Assembly: GCA_025362615.1 (NCBI GenBank)
Contig: JANYFQ010000188.1
Location: 1-8,126 of the forward strand
DNA length: 8,126 nucleotides
Source: Hymenobacter sp.
GTDB taxonomy: Bacteria > Bacteroidota > Bacteroidia > Cytophagales > Hymenobacteraceae
Reading direction: 5' to 3'
In this document: positions 1-6,557 of the stretch, in pieces
Layout of the letters: every line of letters starts with the position of its first letter
Position numbering within the stretch: position 1 is the first letter of the stretch
Program-made: the position numbers and the translations under genes
The notes under the pieces: model-generated
Told to the model about the DNA's origin: nothing
What the model saw: the letters and a program-made list of their open reading frames with translations, nothing else
Database searches by the model: none

Positions 1-491
1 GCGAGCGCGGCACCCTCACGCTGCGCTTCCTCAACATTCACTTGCCCCACCAGCGGCGCAACGACCTGGGTTCGCAGGGTTTCGTGCGCTTCCGGGTGCG
101 GCCCCGCGCCTCGCTTGTGCTGGGCGACGTGGTGCGCAACACGGCCGATATTTTCTTCGACTTCAACGCGCCGGTGCGCACCAACACGGCCAGCACGGCC
201 GTGCTGCTGCCCACGGCGGTGCTGGCCGATGCCCGCGCCACGGCCTTTGCGGCCTACCCCAACCCGGCCCGCGAAACCGTGACGCTGACCGCTGAACTGA
301 AAACCGGCGGCGCGGTGCGCGTGGCCTTGCTTGATGCACTGGGCCGGGCTGTGAGCCAGCGCAGCTTCGCAGCTCCGGCCGGGCCGCTGCGCCACACGCT
401 GGGCATTGCCGGCCTCGCGCCGGGCGTGTACGTGCTGCGCCTGACGCTGCCCGATGGCCGCATCTCCGGCCAGCGCCTGACAGTGGAATAA
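1..491 (+). CDS. C-terminal part of a T9SS-secreted protein (5'-truncated by window edge)
   Basis: The frame is open from base 3 to the TAA at 489-491, giving the last 162 residues of a longer protein. A start at the internal ATG (base 42) is unlikely because homology to the next gene continues upstream of it to the window edge. The visible part holds the end of a 'RFLNIHLPH...GSQGFVRFRV...IFFDFNAPVRTNTA' domain, the conserved segment before the sorting signal in many Bacteroidota surface proteins, then a type A T9SS sorting domain (AYPNPARETV ... GLAPGVYVLRL ... GQRLTVE). It matches the C-terminus of the 558-3404 product at 129 of 162 positions with no gaps, counted by eye. It is therefore the first visible member of a head-to-tail paralogue array. 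The product is expected to be exported by Sec, then T9SS, with the sorting domain removed at the cell surface. The upstream domains are not visible, so the specific function is unknown. Confidence 0.93.
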   Translation, partial: ERGTLTLRFLNIHLPHQRRNDLGSQGFVRFRVRPRASLVLGDVVRNTADIFFDFNAPVRTNTASTAVLLPTAVLADARATAFAAYPNPARETVTLTAELKTGGAVRVALLDALGRAVSQRSFAAPAGPLRHTLGIAGLAPGVYVLRLTLPDGRISGQRLTVE

Positions 492-511
492 ACCGGCCCT
501 GCCCGGCACCG

Positions 512-531
512 CCCACATTCCCCCACATTCC
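512..531 (+). repeat. Perfect tandem duplication of a 10-bp unit
   Basis: The unit CCCACATTCC occurs twice back to back in the 66-bp spacer between the first two paralogues. The spacer otherwise shows only a short T-rich patch just before the ATG of the next gene. No convincing Bacteroidota promoter (TTTG at -33 with TAnnTTTG at -7) and no strong terminator hairpin were found in it. The duplication may be a slippage product with no function. Confidence 0.6.
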
Positions 532-557
532 AAACGTATTTCTTTTTCGTCGAACCC

Positions 558-3404
558 ATGAAATTTCTTCGTAATCTTTTCCTGCTGGTAGCCCTGCTAG
601 TCGGCGGGCAACGCGCTGCTTCGGCGCAAGTAGTGGAATGGGCCAACCTAGCCCAGCCCCGACGCGGTAGCAACGCCGGTATGTGCCAGGCCAGCTGCAC
701 TGACCGCAGCGGCAACACGTTCGCCTTTCTGGCTTTTTCCGACAGTGCCTACATTGGCGGGCGGGTGGTGCGCCGGGGCAGCGCCACGGGCAACATCAGC
801 AGCAACGCCCTGATTAAGTACGACTCGCTGGGCCGCGTGGCCTGGGTGAAGGTGCTGGGCAACGTGCGGATAAGCTACCGCAGCATCGTGCCGGACCCCA
901 GCGGGGGAGGCGTTTTCTTTGCGGCCTACGCCTATGGCAGCCCCACCTGGGACGGGGCCCCGCTGCCCAGCGGCGGCACCCGGAACTTCTTCGCCAAATG
1001 CACGGCGGCCGGAGCGCTGGCCTGGGCATCGTCTGTTCCCGGCGATTCCAACACGGCCGCCAGCCTGGCCGCCGACGGACAGGGGAGCTTGTACCTGATA
1101 AGCTCAACGTCCATCAACCGGCCGCTAACCAACGCGGTGGGCTTCATCAACGGAGTACGGGTGGACACCACCTCCGCCTTTGTGCTCAAAGCCAATCCGG
1201 CCGGTGTTGTTCAGTGGGTGCATTTGCTGAAGGGGACCCCGCTGCCCTACTCTTCGTTGCCCTACGCCGTGCGGGCCCCCAGTGGTCTGTACGACTGGGG
1301 GCTGGTTGGCCGGCCCGGCGGCGGCTGCCTGCTGCGCGGCATCTACGGCGACTCACTGCAATTCGACAACGCCACCATTGCCAGCACCCGCTCGGGGGCG
1401 GGCAGCAAAGACAATTTCGTGGCGCGGCTGACCGCCGCTGGCACCGTGGCCTGGGTGCGCCCCGGCGACGAAGGCAACGGCACCGACCCCGTGCCCGACA
1501 ACCAGGACCAGACCGGCCTGGCCACCGACCGGGCTGGCAACTACTACCTCACCGGCCGTAGCTTTTTGGGCTTGAGCGTGGCCAAATACACCGATGCCGG
1601 CGCCCTGGTGTGGGCACGTAATCAGCGGCCCACTGCCGCGCCCACCGGCGCGACCGGCACCCAGGTAAGCGTGGACGATGCCGGGGCCGTGACCATCCTG
1701 GCCGTGACCCGCAACCTGCCCAGCGACCCGCTGACGGTGGTGGGCAGCTACGCGTTGCGCAGCATTTTCAGCATCATTCGCTACGACGCGGCCGGGCAAC
1801 TGACGTGGGCCACCGACAACGGCTTGGTCACTCAGCCAGCGCTTCCCGACGCATTTTCCTACAATCAAGTGTCGTTGGGCGTGGACGGGCCGGGCAACGT
1901 GTACCTGGCTTCGGAGGTGTACAGCTACCGCAGCAACATTCCCGGCCGGCCGGTGCTCCCGGTGGTTCGGCTCGGCGATTTCACCCTGGTGGGCGGCGGG
2001 GTGGCCGTGGCCCGCATCGGTACGCGACACAACACCGTGCGCGGCCGGCTGTACCTGGATGCCAACGGCAACGGCGTACGCGAGGCCAATGAAGGTGCCT
2101 TCCCCCAGAACATGGTGCTGCAAGGCGTGCAGCCCACGTACCAGGGCCTGGGCACGATGGAGCCGGACGGGAATTTCAATGTGTACCTGGGCACCGGGGC
2201 CTACACGCTGGCCCCGCCCGTGCCGCCGCTGCACTACGCGCTCACGCAGCCCGGCAGCAGCGGCTACAGCGGCTCCTTCGTGGGCTACGGGCGGGTGGAC
2301 ACGGCCCGCCATTTCGGCTTCCGGCCCATCCCGAATCAGGTCGATTTGCGGGCCACGCTCACGCCCTACACTGCCGCCCGGCCGGGCTTCCAGGCCCGGC
2401 AGCGCCTCACGCTTGATAACGTGGGCACCAGCACCATCCCGGCCGGCACAGCTACCCTCACGCTCGATGCCAACACGGCCTTCGTGAGCAGCTACCCCAC
2501 GGCCACGGCCACCGGCCGCGTCGTGCGCTGGAACTACCCCGCCATCCCGCCCTTCGGCCGCCGCTCCCTCGACGTGACCACCAGCCTGCCCGCCACCGTG
2601 CCCATCGGCACCGCGCTGCAAAGCGCCGCCGACGCGCCCGTGCCCGGCGACGTGGTGCCCGCCGACAACAGCAGCAGCGCCAGCCAGACCGTGACCGGCT
2701 CCTACGACCCCAACGACATCAGCGTGAACTACGAGCGCCTCTCGCCGGCGCAGGTGGCGGCCCGCCTGCCGCTCGACTACACCATCCGCTTCCAAAACAT
2801 GGGCACCGACACGGCCTTCACCGTCGTGATTACCGACACGCTCGACTTCCGCAAGCTCGATTTGACGACGCTCGAACTTGTGGCCGAGTCGCACCGCTGC
2901 ACCTGGAGCCTGAGCGGGCGCGGCACCCTGACGCTGCGCTTCCTCAACATCGGCCTGCCCCACCGTTCGCGCAACGAGTTGGGTTCGCAGGGCTTCGTGC
3001 GCTTCCGGGTGCGGCCCCGCGCCTCGCTGGTGCTGGGGGATTTGGTGCAAAACAAGGCCGACATTTTCTTCGACTTCAACGCGCCGGTCCGCACCAACAC
3101 GGCCACCACGGCCGTGCTGCTGCCCACGGCCCTGGCGGCCGAGGCGCGGGCCACGGCCTTCGCCGCCTACCCCAACCCGGCCCGCGAAAGCGTCAGCATC
3201 AGCGCCGAATTGACAAGCGGCGGCACCGTGCGCGTGGCCTTGCTTGATGCGCTGGGCCGCACGGTGCGGCAACTGCGCGTGGCGGCGGCGGCCGGGCCGT
3301 TGCGCCACACGCTGAGCGTCATCGGCCTCGCGCCGGGCGTGTACGTGCTGCGCCTCGCGCTGCCTGATGGCAGCGCCAGCAGCCAGCGCTTGGTGGTGGA
3401 ATAA
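558..3404 (+). CDS. Large T9SS cargo protein: propeller-like repeats, SdrD-B-like segment, DUF11-like and sorting domains
   Basis: This is a complete 948-aa secreted protein. Residues 1-24 form a signal peptide (charged MKFLRN, hydrophobic core, ASAQ cleavage region). Residues about 25-480 contain seven spaced Trp residues (W28, W96, W156, W220, W299, W352, W417), most in the pattern 'xAxGxxxW', as in SBBP-type beta-propeller repeats; this suggests a seven-bladed propeller. Residues 486-595 begin 'RIGTRHNTVRGR' and hold an SdrD-B/Cna-B-like segment with an EF-hand-like loop (D501, N503, N505, E512), a possible calcium site. Residues 596-713 are a DUF11-like beta segment. Residues 714-850 run from GSYDPND through IRFQNMGTDTAF to FFDFNAPVRTNTAT, resembling the domain Pfam calls DUF7619 (name from memory). 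Residues 870-948 are the T9SS type A sorting domain. The ATG at 558 is supported by the signal peptide directly after it. No Shine-Dalgarno sequence is evident, which is usual for this phylum. A surface binding or structural role is inferred; no catalytic motif was recognised. Confidence 0.93.
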   Translation: MKFLRNLFLLVALLVGGQRAASAQVVEWANLAQPRRGSNAGMCQASCTDRSGNTFAFLAFSDSAYIGGRVVRRGSATGNISSNALIKYDSLGRVAWVKVLGNVRISYRSIVPDPSGGGVFFAAYAYGSPTWDGAPLPSGGTRNFFAKCTAAGALAWASSVPGDSNTAASLAADGQGSLYLISSTSINRPLTNAVGFINGVRVDTTSAFVLKANPAGVVQWVHLLKGTPLPYSSLPYAVRAPSGLYDWGLVGRPGGGCLLRGIYGDSLQFDNATIASTRSGAGSKDNFVARLTAAGTVAWVRPGDEGNGTDPVPDNQDQTGLATDRAGNYYLTGRSFLGLSVAKYTDAGALVWARNQRPTAAPTGATGTQVSVDDAGAVTILAVTRNLPSDPLTVVGSYALRSIFSIIRYDAAGQLTWATDNGLVTQPALPDAFSYNQVSLGVDGPGNVYLASEVYSYRSNIPGRPVLPVVRLGDFTLVGGGVAVARIGTRHNTVRGRLYLDANGNGVREANEGAFPQNMVLQGVQPTYQGLGTMEPDGNFNVYLGTGAYTLAPPVPPLHYALTQPGSSGYSGSFVGYGRVDTARHFGFRPIPNQVDLRATLTPYTAARPGFQARQRLTLDNVGTSTIPAGTATLTLDANTAFVSSYPTATATGRVVRWNYPAIPPFGRRSLDVTTSLPATVPIGTALQSAADAPVPGDVVPADNSSSASQTVTGSYDPNDISVNYERLSPAQVAARLPLDYTIRFQNMGTDTAFTVVITDTLDFRKLDLTTLELVAESHRCTWSLSGRGTLTLRFLNIGLPHRSRNELGSQGFVRFRVRPRASLVLGDLVQNKADIFFDFNAPVRTNTATTAVLLPTALAAEARATAFAAYPNPARESVSISAELTSGGTVRVALLDALGRTVRQLRVAAAAGPLRHTLSVIGLAPGVYVLRLALPDGSASSQRLVVE

Positions 3405-3409
3405 CACTC

Positions 3410-3437
3410 TATCCCAGGGCTGTCCGCAACCTGGATA
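3410..3437 (+). terminator. Possible terminator hairpin downstream of the second paralogue
   Basis: TATCCCAGG (3410-3418) can pair with CCTGGATA (3430-3437), giving an 8-bp stem with one bulged base and an 11-nt loop, starting 5 bases after the TAA stop. A T-rich stretch follows (3439-3450), but it is not a clean T run and it belongs to the next palindrome. Termination between the two paralogues is plausible but unproven. Confidence 0.35.
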
Positions 3438-3439
3438 AG

Positions 3440-3547
3440 TTCTTGGTTTTAGGTATTGGGTTTTCGGTGTTGGGCGGTGGGCCACTCTTGAGCCTGCTTT
3501 CGGTTTCTGACCCCTAACACCCAACACCTAACACCTAAAACCAAGAA
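3440..3547. repeat. Intergenic palindrome with heptamer-repeat arms
   Basis: The left arm (3440-3476) and right arm (3511-3547) are inverted copies matching at 31 of 37 positions by eye, separated by a 34-nt loop. The outermost 15 bp are perfect (TTCTTGGTTTTAGGT and its complement). Inside these, each arm is four degenerate heptamers with approximate consensus TTRGGTG, read inward; the right arm is the more regular. The element lies between two same-strand paralogues, and an ATG at 3547 arises by chance at its edge. It could fold as a long imperfect hairpin in RNA, limiting read-through or protecting the upstream 3' end, or it could be a small non-coding repetitive element. No flanking target duplication was seen. 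Confidence 0.85.
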
Positions 3548-3612
3548 TGAAACCCCCAACACCCCAAGCCAGAGCGCAACAGCTCGGTGCCTTCTTAACC
3601 TATCGACTTCTT

Positions 3613-6420
3613 ATGAAACCGTTTTATAACCTTCTGCTGCTGGCCGCCTTGCTGCTGGGCGGCCCCGGCCGCGCCTCGGCCCAATTGATAGAGTGGGCCC
3701 GGCTGGCCCGCAATGCGGGCAACAACTCGGGCTTTGCGGGGGGCGCAGCGGTGGATGCCGCCGGCAACAGCTACGTGGGCTTGGTGTTCAAGGACAGCGC
3801 CCGCGTGGGCACCGTGCAACTGCGGGCCGTGAACGGCACCCAGGCCGTCATCAAGTATGACTCGACGGGGCGCGTGGCCTGGGTGCAGCAACTGGCCAAT
3901 GTGTTTCTCGACACCTACGGCCTGGCCCTGGACCCCAGCAGCCAGGACGTGTTCGTGACGGGCCGTTTCAGCACCAACCCCCGCTGGGGCGGCGTGGCGG
4001 TGGCCGGCGGCGGCAACCGCAACTTTTACGGCCGCCTGGCCGCCGCCACCGGCCGCCTAAGCTGGAACAACAGCCTGCCCCAGCAGCTCAACGTGGAAAC
4101 CGCCCTGGCCGTGGACGGCACCGGCAACTGCTACCTACTGAGCCAGATTGACAGCGTAGTAACCATCGCCGGGATGCGCCTCGACTCGACCCGGCGCTTT
4201 TTGGTGGGGGCCCGCACCGACGGCAGCGGGCAGTGGGTGAACGTGTTTCGGGGCGTGGCCGCCTCGGCCCAGACCGGCGTGAACGGCCGGCCCTACGACG
4301 GTTTGTTTTCGGGGCAGGGCCTGGCCCCGCGGCCGGCCGGCGGCTGCTACCTCTACGGGGCGGCCATCACGTCGGTGTTTTACGGCCCCAACCCCGTGGC
4401 CGTGGCCAACACGGCCACCATCAGCTACGCTTTTGATTACCTGCTGCGCGTGGCCCCCGGCGGGGCGCTGGTGTCGGCCGGGGTGGCGCCCCGGGCGGCC
4501 ATGCCCGTGGTGCGGCTGCGGGCACTGGCCGTGGACAGCCTCGACAACCTCTACATGACCGGCGACGTGAGTTCTGTCATCGGCGTTGGGGTGGCCAAGT
4601 ACAGTGCCGCCGGCACCCTGCTGTGGGCCACCAACGCCGAGCCCACCACGGGCGGCTTTCCGGGGGCTACCGGCGAGCACATCGCGGTGCATCGCAACGG
4701 CGAGGTCACCATTCAGGTGTACACGGCCCTTATTGCGGGGCGTTCGCCCACCACCATCGGCACGCTGGTGCTGCGCTCGGGCAACAACCTGGTGCGTTTC
4801 AGCGCCAGCGGCCGGCCGGTGTGGGCCGTGGGCGACGGCACGGGCCAGCCGCCTTACAGCAGCGGCTACTGCGACGGGGTGGCCTTTGGGGCCGACCGCC
4901 GGGGCAATATGTATTGGTGCCTGACGGCCACTACCAGCTCGGCCACCGGGCCGGGGGGCTTCAGCACCACGCCGCCCGCCAACCGCCTCGGGGCCTTCAC
5001 GCTGGTGGGGGCGGGGGCCGTGGTGGCCCGCATCGGCACGCGGCACAACACCGTGCGCGGCCGGATTTTTCTGGACCAGAACGGCAACGGCCGCCGCGAT
5101 GCCGGCGACGCGCCCTTCCCCCAAACCCTGGTGCTGGAGGCCACGCGGGGCACCCTGAGCACGTTCAGCTCGCTGGAAAGCACCGGCGACTACGCCATGT
5201 TTCTGGGCACCGGGGCCTACGCGCTGCCCGCCCCCGGCCCGCCGCTGCACTACACGGTGTCGTTGCCGGCCAGCGGCAGCTACAGCGGCAGCTTCGCGAG
5301 CTACGGCGGCGTGGACACGGCCCGGCACTTCGGCTACCGGCCCGTGGTCAACCAAGCCGATTTGCGGGTGACGCTCACGCCCTACGGCGCGGCGCGGCCG
5401 GGTTTTTTGGTGCGCTACCGCCTCACCCTCGAAAACATCGGCACCACCGCCGTGGCCAGCGGCACGGCCAGCGTGGTGCTTGATGCCCGCCTGGCCTACG
5501 TCGGCAGCACCCCCGCCGCCGCCCGCACCGGCCAAACCCTGGCCTGGACCTACGCCAACCTGGCCCCCTTCGCCCGCCGCGAGTTCGACATCCTGACCAG
5601 CCTGCCCGTGAACACGCCCCTGGGCACCGCCCTCAGCAGCACGGCCGCCGCCCCGCTGCCCGCTGACGTGGCCCCGGCCGACAACAGCAGCACCGCCGCC
5701 CACACCGTGACGGGCTCCTTCGACCCCAACGACCTCAGCGTGAATTACCAGCGCCTCACGCCCGCCCAAATCGCCGCCGCGCAGCCCCTCGACTACACCA
5801 TCCGCTTCCAGAACATGGGCACCGACACGGCCTTCACCGTGGTACTCACCGACACGCTCAACTTCCGCAAGCTCAGCCTCAATTCGCTCATGCTCGTGGC
5901 CCAGTCGCACAACTGCCTCTGGAGCCTGAGCGGGGCGGGCCTGCTCACGGTGCGTTTCCTCAACATCCGGCTGCCGCACCGGGGCATCGACGTGATACGT
6001 TCGCAGGGCTTCGTGCGCTTCCGGGTGCAGCCCAAGCCCACGCTGGCCGTGGGCGACGTCATCCCCAACCACGGCCACATCTTCTTCGACTACAACGCCC
6101 CCATCCGCACCAACACCGCCACCACGGCCGTGCTGCTGCCCACGGCCACGGCGGCGGCCCGCCCCGGCCTGGCCTGGGAAGTGTACCCCAACCCGGCCAC
6201 GGCGGCCGTCACCATCGCCGCCACGCTGCCCACCGGCGGCCCGGTCAGCCTGCGGCTGCTTGATGCCCTGGGCCGCCCCGTGCGCCAGCAGCGCCTGCTG
6301 GCCCCCGCCGGCCCGCTGCGCGAAACCCTGGCCCTGCACGGGCTGGCCCCCGGCGTGTACGTGCTGCAAGTGGCGTTGCCCGGCGGCACGGTGAGCAAGC
6401 GCGTAACTATCAATGAGTGA
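3613..6420 (+). CDS. Large T9SS cargo protein, paralogue of the upstream gene
   Basis: This is a complete 935-aa secreted protein with the same domain order as the 558-3404 product. The start at 3613 is chosen because a signal peptide follows at once (MKPFYN, Leu/Ala core, ASAQ at 21-24) and aligns with that of the upstream paralogue; the in-frame ATG at 3547 would add 22 unlike residues and lies in a palindrome arm. Propeller-like repeats fill about 25-465, with Trp at 28, 90, 151, 208, 338 and 404. The fifth repeat has Ser288 where the paralogue has Trp. An SdrD-B-like segment starts at 473 with an EF-hand-like loop (D488, N490, N492, D499). A DUF11-like segment runs about 583-700, the GSFDPND...FFDYNAPIRTNT domain about 701-835, and the T9SS sorting domain about 856-935 (VYPNPATAAV ... 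GLAPGVYVLQV ... KRVTINE). The last codons and TGA lie inside the octamer palindrome. Export to the cell surface is well supported; ligand and role are unknown. Confidence 0.93.
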   Translation: MKPFYNLLLLAALLLGGPGRASAQLIEWARLARNAGNNSGFAGGAAVDAAGNSYVGLVFKDSARVGTVQLRAVNGTQAVIKYDSTGRVAWVQQLANVFLDTYGLALDPSSQDVFVTGRFSTNPRWGGVAVAGGGNRNFYGRLAAATGRLSWNNSLPQQLNVETALAVDGTGNCYLLSQIDSVVTIAGMRLDSTRRFLVGARTDGSGQWVNVFRGVAASAQTGVNGRPYDGLFSGQGLAPRPAGGCYLYGAAITSVFYGPNPVAVANTATISYAFDYLLRVAPGGALVSAGVAPRAAMPVVRLRALAVDSLDNLYMTGDVSSVIGVGVAKYSAAGTLLWATNAEPTTGGFPGATGEHIAVHRNGEVTIQVYTALIAGRSPTTIGTLVLRSGNNLVRFSASGRPVWAVGDGTGQPPYSSGYCDGVAFGADRRGNMYWCLTATTSSATGPGGFSTTPPANRLGAFTLVGAGAVVARIGTRHNTVRGRIFLDQNGNGRRDAGDAPFPQTLVLEATRGTLSTFSSLESTGDYAMFLGTGAYALPAPGPPLHYTVSLPASGSYSGSFASYGGVDTARHFGYRPVVNQADLRVTLTPYGAARPGFLVRYRLTLENIGTTAVASGTASVVLDARLAYVGSTPAAARTGQTLAWTYANLAPFARREFDILTSLPVNTPLGTALSSTAAAPLPADVAPADNSSTAAHTVTGSFDPNDLSVNYQRLTPAQIAAAQPLDYTIRFQNMGTDTAFTVVLTDTLNFRKLSLNSLMLVAQSHNCLWSLSGAGLLTVRFLNIRLPHRGIDVIRSQGFVRFRVQPKPTLAVGDVIPNHGHIFFDYNAPIRTNTATTAVLLPTATAAARPGLAWEVYPNPATAAVTIAATLPTGGPVSLRLLDALGRPVRQQRLLAPAGPLRETLALHGLAPGVYVLQVALPGGTVSKRVTINE

Positions 6421-6557
6421 ATGGCACACAATGAGTGAATGAGTGAATGAGCGAGTGAGTGAATTATTAGTTTGGCAACGCAAGGGGACGCACTGCCAAC
6501 TAATAATTCACTCACTCGCTCATTCACTCATTCACTCATTCACTCATTCACTCATTG
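6411..6557. repeat. 147-bp octamer-repeat palindrome between convergent genes
   Basis: The left arm is 6411-6477 and the right arm 6494-6557, with a 16-nt loop at 6478-6493. Bases 6431-6470 pair perfectly with 6500-6539 (40 bp); after one bulged T, six more pairs reach the loop. The arms are tandem octamers of consensus AATGAGTG read inward, followed in both arms by one AATGAGCG and one AGTGAGTG variant, then an AT-rich stretch. The right arm has four consensus units; the left has three, with a divergent 10-nt segment at 6420-6429 where the second unit would be. Both flanking genes stop inside the element: the + gene at 6418-6420 and the - gene at 6552-6554. A bidirectional transcription barrier is a reasonable inference, although no T tract follows either arm. 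It may also be a dispersed repetitive element. Confidence 0.95.

Noticed and set aside
532..557. T-rich patch with TATTTCTT as a possible -7 promoter element for the second paralogue
   Set aside because: It departs from TAnnTTTG, has no TTTG at the right distance upstream, and lies too close to the ATG to be called with confidence.
1353..3527. 724-residue open frame on the minus strand, antisense to the second paralogue
   Set aside because: It is rich in Gly, Arg, His and Ala, as expected from the opposite strand of GC-rich codons. It has no recognisable domain and lies opposite a gene with a clear signal peptide and domains.
3440..3547. Possible insertion sequence or MITE with terminal inverted repeats
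   Set aside because: There is no transposase gene and no visible flanking target duplication. The arms are short tandem repeats rather than typical IS ends, so I call it only a palindromic repeat.
3547..3612. Upstream ATG extending the third paralogue by 22 residues
   Set aside because: The ATG sits on the edge of the heptamer palindrome, the added residues do not resemble the paralogue, and the signal peptide begins exactly at 3613.
4135..6483. 782-residue open frame on the minus strand, antisense to the third paralogue
   Set aside because: It has the same low-complexity composition, would start inside the octamer palindrome, and shows no domain. The paralogue on the + strand explains the region.
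6443..6527. Two opposing frames that both begin MNERVSELLV
   Set aside because: The identical starts simply reflect the palindrome read from both sides. Neither frame continues into a recognisable protein, and both overlap real genes antisense.
6430..6557. Octamer repeats considered as a CRISPR-like array or coding repeat
   Set aside because: The units are contiguous 8-mers without spacers and are inverted about a loop. There are no cas genes nearby.
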